NCBI GenBank assembly: GCA_016617855.1 | Contig: JAECUM010004332.1 | Location: 89,509 to 153,508 of the forward strand | Direction: 5' to 3' | Length of the DNA stretch: 64,000 nt | Source: Megalonaias nervosa | Lineage: Eukaryota > Mollusca > Bivalvia > Unionida > Unionidae | In this document: positions 1 through 10,502 of the stretch, piece after piece | Layout of the letters: each line of letters begins with the position of its first letter | How positions within the stretch are numbered: the stretch's first letter is position 1 | The notes under the pieces: generated by a model | What the model was told of the DNA's origin: nothing | What the model saw: the letters and a program-made list of their open reading frames with translations, nothing else | The model's database searches: none | Translations under genes and position numbers: made by a program

Positions 1-154
1 TCAGCACTATGCAGGAAATCATTCCAGACATAAAATGTTGCGGTCATCAGTAGTTTTTAGTAACATCTTATCAATAATCTGATGCACAGACAAGTTGTAG
101 AAGCTCAGAGAGAAGGTTTACTTTTGACTTGCCTCAGTGTATAGTGAGATATGT

Positions 155-362
155 AGGTATCAATTTTTATTTGTATTGATGACATCAACAATGTCAGGTT
201 CATGTGTTAAAGTTTTTATCTCTAATGATGGAATCAACAATGTCACTTGCCCGTTTTCAGGTTTTTATTTGTAATGATGGCATCACTGTCAGGTTCCTTT
301 GTTCAAGTTCTTATTTGTTATGATGGCATCAACGATGTCAGGTTTCTGTGTTCAAGTTTTTG
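155..362. repeat. Degenerate tandem repeat, about 60-bp unit
   Basis: The phrase TTTTATTTGT-ATGATG-CATCAAC-ATGTCAGGTT recurs about four times at roughly 60-bp spacing, with indels. There is no coding potential. It is a decayed minisatellite not related to the other arrays in the window. Confidence 0.6.
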
Positions 363-410
363 AAAGGCACATAACTTACAAATTATTTGCTGTATTTGCC
401 TGACATTTTG

Positions 411-575
411 GTGGAGCATGGTGGCTCAGTGGTTAGTGTGCCATACTAGAAGGGGGATGGGGTTCTAATACTGTTTGGGTTGGCAACTGGGGTGTGTCCC
501 AGGGTAAGGCATTTAAACTCAATTCTTTCATTGCAAAATAACCTTTATTTATTGAAGTGCCATGAAATGCCAGTC
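411..575 (+). mobile_element. tRNA-derived SINE copy (family C), diverged
   Basis: The head GTGGCTCAGTGGTTAGTGTG resembles a pol III A box. A weak B-box-like segment follows (GGGGTTCTAATACTG). The body carries the AGGGTAAGGCATTTAA motif shared with other family C copies. It is old and degenerate. Family membership is inferred from the shared body words, not from an alignment. Confidence 0.5.
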
Positions 576-616
576 CACACCAAAGCAAACTTTGCTATTA
601 TATTACCATATACCCA

Positions 617-790
617 TGGGGAGCAGCAGTGGCTTAGTGGTTAGCATGCTAGACTTGTCATTGTAAGGATGCAGGTTCAATTCCTACCATTGGATGAGCC
701 CAGGATGGCTGCTGGTGTGTCTTGTGCAAGGACACTTAACTTTAATTGCCCTGGCATAAATTAGCTTAATTCTGTAATGAATATTGTTAC
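617..790 (+). mobile_element. tRNA-derived SINE copy (family C)
   Basis: An A-box-like TGGCTTAGTGGTTAGCATG and a B-box-like GCAGGTTCAATTCCTACC have tRNA-like spacing. The body shared with the copies near 27.7, 52.5 and 60.8 kb follows (TGTGCAAGGACACTTAACTT, ATTGCCCTGGCA). The tRNA head makes this a SINE; the source tRNA is not determinable by eye. Confidence 0.6.
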
Positions 791-1126
791 CTGTTACAGC
801 CATTTATAATTAATAAACTGAAATTAGATACCTTTCTATAGCAAACAAGTTCATGATTAATTAGCTTTCAGCCTTATCACAAGGCCTTCATCAGAGGATT
901 GAAGTCTAGACTGGAGTCACACAATTACCAATATGTTGATTATGTGACAAAACTCATCTGTAGGCTGGCAGAAGTTAATTTACTAATATGTAATATTGGA
1001 AACTGTCTTTAGTATGTGCTTTTAAAATCATTTTTGAAGACATTTTGAGTGCCATTACTGTTTTTGTATCAATTTTTCCAAAATTATGCTTGCTGCAGAA
1101 ATATCCCCTTCCCAATGGGTCAGTAC

Positions 1127-1342
1127 TATATATACTTGCATAAAATCAAATCTAACTGCAACCTACACATACCCAGATCTGCCATTGTATAATGTGCCAG
1201 TGGATCTGGTTCTGTGCAGATTGTTAGGAGTGATCAACAGAACAAATAACATATATCCTGATCTGCCTGCATATTATGTGATAGCATATCAGGGTCTTTG
1301 TTGTTTGCACTTGGACCTGACCTGTAAGCATGTATATACTGC
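1127..1342 (-). mobile_element. Palindromic MITE, copy 1
   Basis: Starts near TACTATATATACTTGC and ends near GTAAGCATGTATATACTG, forming inverted termini. Inside are two similar hairpins: CCCAGATCTG...GGATCTGGTTCTG and ATCCTGATCTG...TATCAGGGTC. They are separated by a spacer reading GGAGTGATCA, the reverse complement of TGATTACTCC, which sets the orientation as minus. The 105-codon open frame from 1086 runs through this element and is not a gene. Confidence 0.75.
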
Positions 1343-1487
1343 AGTTCACATTTTAGTAAAGAAACATTTGCTGATCATTAACTTAATATTAATGGACAGT
1401 TAGTGGTTGACTCTTGCTGCTTTCTGACAGATCTCAGATATGTGGCTCTTAAAATGTTGAGAGTCAATTCTACCATATGTATAGGGC

Positions 1488-1668
1488 CAGCCTTAGGCTG
1501 ATTGGACCAATAAAGTAATTTTAAAGCAGTGGAAGAAAATTTTAAGTTCATTGTCATTTAAAAGTTTATTTCCAAATGTTGTGCTCACAGGGGGCCCCCA
1601 CACTCATAAATCCTGGGAGCCCCACCAAAATGATCCAAATTGCGCCACACATTTGCTAAGGCCATTTC
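1488..1668 (+). mobile_element. Short GGCC-ended interspersed element, copy 1
   Basis: Begins GGGCCAGCCTTAGGCTGATT and ends ATTTGCTAAGGCCATT. The same start, middle (TTTATTTCCAAATG.TGTGC) and end recur at 28259-28407. The ends form a weak inverted repeat (GGCC.GCCTTAG against CTAAGGCC). It directly abuts the next palindromic MITE. The class is unknown; a small non-autonomous DNA element is my best guess. Confidence 0.5.
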
Positions 1669-1669
1669 T

Positions 1670-1880
1670 GCATATATACTTGCTTATGAGTTGAGTCAAA
1701 CTGTAAATGACAGTGATCCTGATCTGCTGTAGTATAATGTGCCAGCAGATCAGTCTGTTGTTTTACTGATTACTACTATCAAACTGCATAGACCCAGTTC
1801 TGCTGGCACATTGTGCAACAGCAGATCTGGGTCTGTGCAATTTGCTGTTGGACACGATCTATAAGCGAGCATAGACAGTA
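1670..1880 (+). mobile_element. Palindromic MITE, copy 2
   Basis: The left terminus CATATATACTTGCTTATGAG faces a right terminus ATAAGCGAGCATAGACAGTA. The first hairpin has the words CCTGATCTG and GCAGATCAG; the second has GACCCAGTTCTGCTGG and CAGCAGATCTGGGTC. The spacer is TGATTACTAC. Plus orientation by that spacer. Confidence 0.75.
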
Positions 1881-2411
1881 CTTGAAGAAGTTTCATTCAG
1901 TCATAAGAGTATTTCATTGTCATCTGTGATGAAATTAGATAAAAGTTTCATCATTTTCGCAAAGAACAATGACTTTGAATTTCTGGGAGTTTATATGCAT
2001 ACCATTGGCAGTAAACCAGTCATTGACTATCTTACTCCCATTTTGTAAACCAGATTTGAGATTTTTGGGATCTTTATGGGCATAAAACTGGTGTTGTCTT
2101 TGGTATAGTTATGCAGTGTTGATTGTTTGGTGAAGTAGAAAATGTCATTTAAAAAGATAATAAATAGAAGAGGTGGCAGTATTGAGCCTTGCAGTATTCC
2201 TTAGGAGATTTATCCCAATTACTAGGTGAGGATACCAATTTAGCAAGTTGTACCAGTTTCAACAGGTAGTTTTAAATTGATTTCACAGTGTTCTGATCAT
2301 TGTTGGAGTGATGAAGCTGTGTGCAGTTTTCATAATAAACTGAAAAAACATCAGCATAAATGTATGAAATGATAAAATTTTAAATAGAATATCCTTGGTT
2401 TTAAAGACAGT

Positions 2412-2622
2412 GCATATATGATTATAAATAGAGTCCCATTGTAGACAGCACTGACCCAAAATCTGCCATTGCATAATGCGCTGGCAGATTTGGGTCTGTG
2501 CAGTTTATAAGGAGTAATCAGAAAACAAGCAATATTGACCATGATTTGCCAGCACATTATGCAGCAGCAAATCAGGACCAATTTAGTTTATAGTCGGACT
2601 TGATTTATAAGCAGGTATAGAT
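2412..2622 (-). mobile_element. Palindromic MITE, copy 3
   Basis: Contains TGACCCAAAATCTGCC...GGCAGATTTGGGTCTGTGCA, the spacer GGAGTAATCAG and the second hairpin CATGATTTGCC...GCAAATCAGGACC. It ends with TTTATAAGCAGGTATAG. The termini are degraded relative to copies 9 and 10. Short open frames on the minus strand here are by-products of the palindromes. Confidence 0.75.
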
Positions 2623-3074
2623 GGTAACATGCAAATGGGTGGGTATATTACAAATTGTAAAACAAATATTTATGACCTCAGTTGCATTGAAGTTGTTCAT
2701 GCACTTCAGTAAATCATACAATTTTAGGGTTGAATCTTTTAATTCTAGCTATTTTAGCAAAGTAAAATTTTAGCATGTTCAGATTACTGAAAGTTGACAG
2801 TGAAGAATGTTCAAATAAAATAATTAAAGCGGCAATCATAGTGTTTCATTTAAAGAAAAATCCTTCGACCCATCTGAAATTTCACTCATCCATGATATGG
2901 TGGGTCGTATATGTAACCCTACTACAAATGTATAGTCATGTATCCAGTTTTTGTTACCTGTATTTTGTAGCATTTATATGTTCTTCATAAACTGTATAGG
3001 AGGTATTTTTTGGCAGGCTTCAGATTCATTTAAAAACAGGATTCTGATTTTGGTTAGTTAGATTTCAGTGATTA
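2623..3074. other. AT-rich sequence, no recognised feature
   Basis: No repeat, splice-flanked coding segment or element end was recognised. A 71-codon open frame at 2775-2990 has no recognisable motif and AT-driven composition, and I do not call it a gene. The stretch 1881-2411 is likewise anonymous. Confidence 0.5.
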
Positions 3075-3618
3075 TGGGCCTGGATCATCTTCGCATGCCA
3101 AGGTTTCAATGTGTTAACCCTATCTACACCTTGGTGGATTGTTCAGATGTTTAAGTGCTTTGTCCTAGTGACATCTGTTGGATTTCATCAGTTGTCTCCC
3201 TTAATAAGTCATGCCAACTAACCAATAGCATGTAACAGAAGTGCATTGTATGTCAGCCAAAAATGGTGGAGGCAAGTGACTTCAGAAGGATACTTTGTAA
3301 GTTTAACATCAAAAGTATGACTATATACCAGGGAGAAGTCATTACAAGTGTGTTTGAGGGAAAGTATGTATTTGTACAAACATGGACCAGCAGTGGAAAC
3401 TTGCTTATTTATGAGTTCATTCCATTTGTGTGCTCCCCTTGTCAAGATATTGTAGGAACAGGGTTCAAATTTGAACAGCTTGATTTTTTTACTGGATGCA
3501 GCTTGCTGTGCAGCAGATGAAATTCACAGTCTTGAAGCACCGAAATATCTGAACGATCTGCCAAGGTGTAGATGGGGTTAACACATCAGAACTTTGGCTA
3601 GCAAAGATGGGGCCTAGA
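3075..3618 (+). mobile_element. 545-bp element with about 90-120-bp terminal inverted repeats
   Basis: The left arm (GGGCCTGGATCATCTTCGC..., with GTGTTAACCCTATCTACACC at 3111-3130) is matched by the reverse complement of the right arm (3555-3618, with GGTGTAGATGGGGTTAACAC). Pairing continues inward through TTCAGATGTTT/AAATATCTGAA and, more weakly, GATTTCATCAG/CAGATGAAATTC. Between the arms lies a decayed helicase-like open frame, annotated separately. This fits a non-autonomous, internally deleted DNA transposon or foldback element. Confidence 0.65.
3263..3520 (+). pseudogene. RecQ-helicase-like fragment inside an inverted-repeat element
   Basis: An open frame of 85 codons. Residues 14-56 read like the start of a RecQ-type SF2 helicase core: FNIKSMTIYQGEVI corresponds to the Q-motif region, VFEGKYVFVQT leads into motif I, and LLIYEFIPFV corresponds to the helix after it. 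The Walker A stretch reads TSSGNL, so the family's invariant GK is lost and the fragment cannot bind ATP as a helicase would. It lies wholly within the inverted-repeat element, so it was probably transposon cargo or captured host sequence. The start codon is arbitrary. I infer RecQ-like from residue patterns only; no further helicase motifs are present. Confidence 0.5.
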
Positions 3619-3739
3619 TAGGTTATAACGTTTTAGGTGATACATTTTTACTGAATTCATTTTTTTAATTACACTTTGAGACCACAAAAATGCTAATTTT
3701 CTCCACCACTATAAATTAAAACAACCTATTCATATAAAT

Positions 3740-3945
3740 TTAGGTTGCAGGCACTCTGGCTAAATGGTTATCCTGCCGGAATCACAATCTAAAGTGTGGG
3801 TTTGAATTTTACCATCGGATCAGCCTGGGTCAGCTGCTGTAGTATATCCTTGGGCAAGGCACTGTACTCCAAATGGCTCCACACAAAATAACCCACTTAC
3901 GTTGTGGTGCATTAAAGTACCAAAATCAGCAACAACAATCCTATA
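3740..3945 (+). mobile_element. tRNA-derived SINE copy (family C)
   Basis: An A-box-like CTGGCTAAATGGTTATCCTG and a B-box-like GTGGGTTTGAATTTTACC precede the body words GGATCAGCCTGGGTCAGCTG, CCTTGGGCAAGGCACT and AAATAACCCACTTACGTTG. The copy ends near AGTACCAAAATCAGCAACAACA. A fairly full-length but diverged copy. Confidence 0.6.
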
Positions 3946-4304
3946 AATTTAGCATGAATAAAATTGTTGCGGATATTATTCCACTTGGTAAATTTGCTTA
4001 TATTTAATGCCTGCTGAGATTTTGTGATTGTGTGACATTTTTGGTCCCTTGCATTCCTTTACTGATACTAAGAACGTAAATGTTGATATTCTGTGTAAAA
4101 TGCATTGCAGTATGTTTATCAGTATTTTGTGAGATGGCTGGATTTGTATAAAATTAAAAAAAATGGGAAAGTGGGATTAAATCAACCAAGATCTGTTTCT
4201 ATAAAAAGCAAACAAAAAAGTTTCCTAATGTTTCTGTCTGCATGCATATTGAAAGATTAGCACCATATTGATGGAGGTCTAAATAAGATCCTTGTTGTTT
4301 GTAA

Positions 4305-4439
<135 letters not shown>

Positions 4440-4479
4440 TGAGTACCATTATCTTTCTACACTTTCAAACACAACTTGC

Positions 4480-4481
<2 letters not shown>

Positions 4482-4549
<68 letters not shown>

Positions 4550-4550
4550 A
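4482..4550. repeat. (AAT)n microsatellite
   Basis: About 22 AAT/TAA units with one AGT interruption, 45 bp downstream of the NT5C2 exon donor and therefore near the 5' end of the following intron. Confidence 0.95.
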
Positions 4551-4907
4551 GACTATTTTCAGAGGGTGACTTGATTACAAAAAGAAAACTAATCTACCTT
4601 GGTGCCCTCTGTTATGAACAGATATTATACAAGATAATAATATGTTTACACACATACACATAAACATCCATACAAGAAAATACATAAACAAACTATTTGC
4701 ATAAATGCTACATGGATTCATTTGTTTTGTCCTCTTGTTTAACATGGAGTCTTTGGATATTGTAAAACACTTCACCTGTTCCTCAGTACATATGGGTGGC
4801 ATATTCTCCAAATCCATTAAAGCTAGAAAATGAAACTGATATCATTGATAGACCAGTGAGTGTAGATGTTCTCTGGGTGTAAATTCTGCTGACATTTTAG
4901 GGAGGGA

Positions 4908-5023
4908 CCTCCGAGGGGCTGAGTGGTCTAAATCGCTCAACAGTATAGATCACTGCCATCGTGCCTCTGTATAGGTTTGAGTTTCAGGCTTGGCTAATGT
5001 GGGTAGATGAGATAGCTTGCCAG
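4908..5023 (+). mobile_element. SINE family B copy, 3'-truncated
   Basis: The head GGGGCTGAGTGGTCTAAATC matches the A box of the Leu/Ser-tRNA-like SINE B. The B-box region reads ATAGGTTTGAGTTTCAGGCT, followed by the family word GATAGCTTGCCAG. Similarity to complete copies stops there, and the CAA-rich 3' end is absent. Confidence 0.7.
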
Positions 5024-6743
5024 TTTTATTTTGAAATATCCCAGTCCCAAGTTACTTGAGTAGATCTTGTTTGACAGAACTTTTCCCTCATTCCTTCGTA
5101 CCTATTGCATATATTACTAGATCAAAACCATGATTTTACCTTACACCTTTCCAGAAGTCATCTTAATCATAATAAAATTGGCATTGCTTATAAGTGCATT
5201 TAATCATAATAATAGGTCAGGCTGGATCCTGATATCTGGACGAAATGACCTCTCCAGCCAGAATAAGTAAAGTTTGTAAAAAAAGTGCTAAGTGGGTGTA
5301 GAAAAGTTCAAAATATTGCCTTTAGACTAATGTTGTAGCATGTCTTCATGTCAGATTATCAAAATGATCATGAAATATTGTTGAAAATTTATAAAAATAA
5401 AATTTTGATTATTGTGATTTACTGCATTTGTTGTGTAACATAAAATGGCAGTATCGGAAAGAGTTTAGTTGAAGATCAGCATCTTCCATAAAAAAAGAAG
5501 TACTATTGACATATGTTTATATGAAGAAATATTGGATAAAATGAATCATTTTATCATTAGTGGGCCTGGATATGTCCTCTTTCATGCTTCGCTTCAGATT
5601 AGGAAGCAAATATTCAATTTTTGCAGTTTTGCCAGGTTTGTGTGTGAATTTCTGTTATTTATGATCATGAAATTACATGTAGCATGAAAACCAACTACAG
5701 AACAAACTTTTTTCTATCTCTCCACATTCACCCTTTGAAGGGAAAATTGACACAAAAGTCAATGTTTTACTTCAGTTGTTAGTGCTTTGTATTGAAAGAA
5801 AAGGGGGTGAGGGCACTGCCATGAAATCAATGTAAGGCAAAGTAAACTTTGCCTTTTGGATGTGTTTAGGTGTAACCACAAGCTCTGAGGTGACTATTTT
5901 GCATCAGTTGCCACCTCCACCTCCCAAGCATGGATTTTGTAAATATTGGGATTCTGCAACATATGTGCATTGTAGAAAAGCTGACAAGAAATCAGTTTGC
6001 TCCCATTTCCATAATGACAGATGTATATTCCTTCCATAATAGGACAACTTGACTTGCTGTTTGAATAGTTGACAGTTCAAATTGATTATGGTTGATACAC
6101 ACATTTTGTGCTTTGAATTGTTTATGTTCAACGCTTGGCTAGAGATTCATGTGACATTGTATGCCTGATCTAGTGTGAACTGCTAAATGACTTTCTGACT
6201 AATTAACCGAATCATGTTTTTGATGACATTCTATTTAATGCCCTTTTTTAGAAACTGGGTTATAGTTTTAAATAATGTTCAAAATTCAAGTTTGTTGACA
6301 TGTGTCTGTTTCATAAATATGCTGCAAAGATTCCTGTCCATTAGATGCAAAACTGTTTATGACATGATCGTAAGATGGTTTATTCCAATAACAAACACAA
6401 TTATTATATCACAGCCTTAATTTATATTTTGTTATGTGGATAAACATTTAAATTTAAGGATTTCTTGTAAGAAAAGAAACTTTTTATAAGAACACAACAG
6501 CAACTTCTGCCAACACTACTATTTAAAAAGGCAAGATCAAGAACAAAATTATATAAGTGCCTGTAATTTTGGTTTATACCCGGTAATATTAATTTTTTGT
6601 ACCTGCTGTAAATGGACATCTGAAAATAAATTTCCACAAAATTATGAGTGATGAAGTTTAGGAGGTTAGCAGAGCTTTCCTTATCATCTGGGTGATGGGT
6701 GACGTTCCTGGCTACTTCTACATTACACCCGGCTACTTTAAAA
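5024..6743. other. AT-rich unique sequence, no gene recognised
   Basis: Open frames of 60-75 codons occur by chance but none carries a recognisable motif, splice context or conserved domain. No tandem repeat or element terminus was seen. Confidence 0.5.
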
Positions 6744-7041
6744 GGACCACACCAGTGCCCTAGTGGTTAGAGTGTCCGCCTCGAATGCAGGAGGTCGTGG
6801 GTTTGATCCCCGGCCAAGTCATACCTAAATGGTACTAACAGCTGCCTCGCTTGGTGCTCAGCATTAAGAGGTTAGTGTTAGAACTGGTTGGCATGGTGTC
6901 AGGATAATGTGACTGGGTGAGACATCATGCTACATGTCTGTGGCATGATGCCCCTGTGCTAGACATCACTATAAACTGTCACACTACAGACATCATAGCG
7001 ATATAACTGAAAATTTTTTAAAGCTACGTTAAAAATCCAAA

Positions 7042-7042
<1 letters not shown>
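6744..7042 (+). mobile_element. tRNA-derived SINE family A, near full length
   Basis: An A-box-like GCCCTAGTGGTTAGAGTG and a B-box GTGGGTTTGATCCCCGG give a clear tRNA-derived pol III promoter. The conserved body contains GAGGTTAGTGTTAGAACTGG, TGGTGTCAGGATAATGTGAC, CATGTCTGTGGCATGATG and CATCATAGCGATATAACTG. It ends with AAAGCTACGTTAAAAATCC and a (CA)n tail. An inverted second copy lies at 7700-8030. Confidence 0.85.

Positions 7043-7133
<91 letters not shown>
7043..7133. repeat. (CA)n microsatellite, SINE A tail
   Basis: About 45 uninterrupted CA units directly after the 3' end of the SINE. The inverted copy at 7.7 kb also ends at a GT/CA-rich stretch, so this is the family's tail, expanded here. 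Confidence 0.95.
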
Positions 7134-7135
<2 letters not shown>

Positions 7136-7451
7136 CTTTATAAAAAAATATCCGTATTGGAGCTGCAGGACACTACTAATACATGCATGTACGAGGAGGT
7201 AGAATCAGGATCATATATTCCTAGTTATTTCTCTGAAAACATTGGGGATGATTGTATTTTCTAATTTAGTTGAAGGCTCAGTTTTAGAACTGACCAGTAG
7301 GGCTGGAAAGAGTAGTTACCATATATTAACATGAACTGTGATTTGTTTAGCCCATGCCTGGGAGGAAGTTGCATGTGTCTGGTTTAACATTTAAAACTTT
7401 GTTATCTACATTGTATCTGTTGGTACAAAGAGTTTTAGGCAGATAAGTCTT

Positions 7452-7643
7452 AACTTGTACATTCAGTTATCATTGTTAGGTGGTCAGGCTTCACCTGTCA
7501 ATCAAATTAGATGGTAACCTGTACATTCAGTTATCACTGTTAGGTGGTCAGACTTCACCTGTCAATCAAATTAGATGGTAACCTGTACATTCAGTTATCA
7601 TTGTTAGGTGGTCAGGCTTCACCTGTCAATCAAAGTAGATGGT
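7452..7643. repeat. Tandem repeat, 3 x 64 bp
   Basis: Three nearly identical units starting at 7452, 7516 and 7580. Each contains TGTACATTCAGTTATC, TTAGGTGGTCAGGCTTCACC and GTCAATCAAATTAGATGG. A few substitutions distinguish the copies. It lies between the two oppositely oriented SINE A copies. Confidence 0.95.
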
Positions 7644-7699
7644 AACCTAGGCAAGCAAGCCAACTTGGATACTGACAGTGAGCAACTTCCCTCACTGAC

Positions 7700-8030
7700 G
7701 TGTGTGTGTACGTGTGATTTAGATTTTTAATGTAGCTTTAAAATATTTTCAGTCATATCGCTATGATGTCTGCAGTGTGGCAGTTTATAGTGATGTTTAG
7801 CATTGGGGCGTCATGCTGCAGACATGTAGCATCTAGTCCTGTCCAGTCACAATATCCTGACACCAGACCAACCAGTCCTAACACTAACCTCATAATGCTG
7901 AGCTCCAAGTGAGGCAGCTGCAAGTACCAATTTTATAAGTCTTTGGTATGATTTAGGCCAAGATTGCAACCTGTGACCTCCCACAGCTGAGGCAGATGCT
8001 CTAACCACTTAGGCCCCTAGAGTGGCACCC
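7700..8030 (-). mobile_element. tRNA-derived SINE family A, inverted copy
   Basis: Reverse complement of the 6.7-kb copy: GT-rich tail, TTTTAATGTAGCTTTAAAAT, CATATCGCTATGATGTCTGC, CAGACATGTAGCATC, CACAATATCCTGACACCAG, then B- and A-box complements (TTGCAACCTGTGACCTCCC, GCTCTAACCACTTAGG). Near full length and moderately diverged. Confidence 0.85.
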
Positions 8031-8918
8031 CTAACTGGCAACTAAACTGAGCCCATTTATAAAGCGGTCTCAGATTTTAATGTACCCGGTATATAGGAAT
8101 ACAAATAGACATTTACAGATCACTTCAGTTCTGGATATTGTTTCAAACCAAATTCAAGATATCATATCCTCGTTTTACATCACAGTGTATTTTTTAAGTC
8201 GGAAATTTTTTATTTCACAGTATTTATGAAATATTTTTTTATATATCTCTGTAATGGTTTTATCGTTGGTGCGAGGAACACCACCCCAATGCCATTGTGC
8301 AATCAAAACATTTTGAGTTATCAGATAATCTGTGGACAATAAAATTGATTTACAGAAAGAAAGAATGAACACATGGTGCACAATTTAGATGTAGAAATTT
8401 GAGTATACAAAGTCTATCTAGGTGATATAGACGTTTATGATAATACAATGTTTTGTTCTTTTTTTTCTTCATGAAATCCAATCTAAATAAAAGAAAATAA
8501 ATAGCAAGAAAAATATTTCCTGTGCAAGTTATCTATTCATTATTGAGGCTCAGTTTTATATAACTTGCCCTCTTTTTTATTTTATGTTGTAGTTGATTTT
8601 TCATTGCTTTTATATCTTTGAACTATTCGTTTAAAAGCATAAATGGAAGGATTTTTAAAGTATAATATTGATTCAGAATAAACAAAAAAATTACATAAAA
8701 TATCCTTTTGTTATATTTCTAAATAGATATTTTTTTCTTGGACAGGTATGCAGTATTTGGTCAAAAGGTGTAAAATGTTCTATACAGCTGGCACAGTATT
8801 TTGAAAAAATGTCATAATCATAGAAGAGATGTTAAATACTTTCATTTTTACAAATTCTACAACTGTTGTCATCTCAGTCATATGTGATTTCTTTAAAAAA
8901 AAGTTATTATAACAATTA
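8031..8918. other. AT-rich sequence, no recognised feature
   Basis: Strongly AT-rich with long A and T runs. No repeat, exon or element ends were found; short open frames are uninformative. Confidence 0.5.
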
Positions 8919-9108
8919 CATACTCACTTATAAGTTAGATTCATGTACAAACAACATAGACCCTGATCTACCATCACTTATGGTGCAGGCCAGTCAGAGT
9001 CTGTGTTGTTTCTTCTACTGATTACTTCTAACAAACTATATTGACCCAGATGGCTGGTGCATCATGCAACAGCAGATCCAGGTCTAAGCTACAAGTTACA
9101 AGCCTGTG
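8919..9108 (+). mobile_element. Palindromic MITE, copy 4
   Basis: Words in order: ACTTATAAGT terminus, ACCCTGATCTACC with GCCAGTCAGAG as the first hairpin remnant, spacer TGATTACTTC, then TTGACCCAGATGGCTGG...CAACAGCAGATCCAGGTCT. The right terminus is decayed (ACAAGCCTG). An older, more diverged copy. Confidence 0.65.
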
Positions 9109-9149
9109 GAGGAAAATTACTACAACAGGTTTCTCATTTCACTCATTTG

Positions 9150-10004
9150 GTGCAAAAAGATCATGCAAAAATTGTTGCAAGTAATTATTAGAAAAATGGG
9201 AAGAAAGTTTGAGATTGGAAATAACAGTAGAAAGTGAAAGGAGTGTAAAGGAAGTTATTGGAAAGTTGAAGGACACAATGGATTCATTAGAATTTGAGAA
9301 TCACCAAACAAAGAGAAACTGGGCCTTGGGTGGCCGAGTGGTCTAAAGCACTCACCGTCTCACCTCTGTCCATGTTGGTTCGAGTGTCAGGCTCAGCCTG
9401 CGTGGGTATGTGAGAAAGCTTGCCAGTAGCTTCCTGTGGGTCGGTGGTTCTACCTGGGGATTTCCTGTGTTCTTTCTCCACCGGTTATACTGGCTGCCAT
9501 GTATGGTTGATCATGTGCTCAAAAATGGCGTTAAGCCCACAACGACAACAAATGAGAGAAACAATGCAGAGAGCAAAGAAGATAAAGGATAAACTAAAGG
9601 GTGACATAAATGACTCAGTTTGGAAGCAGGCAAGTGCAGCAGCAAATCAGAATGATCAAGAAAGATGATTGTTAAAATTTCATAACTGGTGGAGGACTGA
9701 AATAAATTTGTAATGGAGTAAATTCCCAGACTGGTGAAGGATGTCACAAAATTTGAACAAGAGGACAGGGACATAGCAGTTGTTTGCAGGATCTCTGTCC
9801 AGCAGGGACAACAGCAGCCATTTACTGTTAATTCCAAACGACTGCAAAATGTCAGTTATCAAAAATGCAAAGATTTTAAAGTAAGAAAAGGGAATCAGAA
9901 ATGTGGGGAGTATACGACCAGGATGAATGTGAGACTCGTTAGTAAGTTGACTTTAATGATTTTGTGCATTGAAAAACAAAATAGGGTAAAAAGTTGAAAT
10001 TTTA
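9150..10004 (+). pseudogene. LINE ORF1 remnant (L1/Tx1-like), split by a SINE
   Basis: Before the SINE, one frame reads as a coiled coil rich in E, K and L (for example LEITVESERSVKEVIGKL). After it, 9734-9997 gives a piece resembling the L1 ORF1 RNA-binding and C-terminal domains: the stretch around KRLQNVSYQKCKDFK and then EYTTRMNVRLVS fits the family pattern of a basic helix followed by a threonine-rich, asparagine-containing segment. Stops and frameshifts break it. ORF1 proteins of this type coat LINE RNA. The assignment rests on pattern resemblance and on the recognisable ORF2 downstream in the same orientation. Confidence 0.5.
9320..9554 (+). mobile_element. SINE family B, near full length, inserted in LINE ORF1
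   Basis: TGGCCGAGTGGTCTAAAGCA is a textbook A box of a Leu/Ser-type tRNA; the B box reads TTGGTTCGAGTGTCAGG. The body includes GAGAAAGCTTGCCAGTAGCT and ACTGGCTGCCATGTATGG. The end is AAAATGGCGTTAAGCCCAC plus a short CAA tail. The 8-bp direct repeat AGAGAAAC flanks it (9312-9319 and 9555-9562), consistent with target-primed insertion. Confidence 0.85.
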
Positions 10005-10502
10005 CATCTTTTAATATGTTGGCAAGGAAATTAAAAAATAAGGCTGATTTGCAATTTTGTCAGTTTAAGGAGTTGGCCTAATAGGTATGTGCAGCTTTTT
10101 CATTTTAATGTGTTCATTTATTAATTTGTTGATTAAGTTACTTGTTACATTGAATTCTTTGTTATTTTAGATGTTCATTTTCTAATGTCAGTAATTTAGT
10201 TTTCAATTTTTTTTCATGACTCTTTTGGGACAGTAATATTTGAATTTTGTTTTCTTGTATTTTTACATAAATAAATTACAAGCCTATTTTGCAATGAAAC
10301 TTATTCAGGACTGATGTAGTATATGTGTTGATATTGATGTTTAGCACATTGTTTCATATTACCTCATTTAATCCTCAGTAAATAGGATACTTCAGTTATT
10401 ATTTTAGATGCCCTTTGCATAAGATAAACTTATTCATTCAATCTTCATCTTCTTCATTACTCATTTAGTATCACTTTTTCCATCTTTCTTCCTCATTCAT
10501 TT

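Noticed and set aside
3263..3520. Reading the 85-codon frame as an NT5C2 exon because it is 0.8 kb upstream of the exon
   Set aside because: The sequence does not match NT5C2, it lies within an inverted-repeat element, and its pattern fits a helicase core instead.
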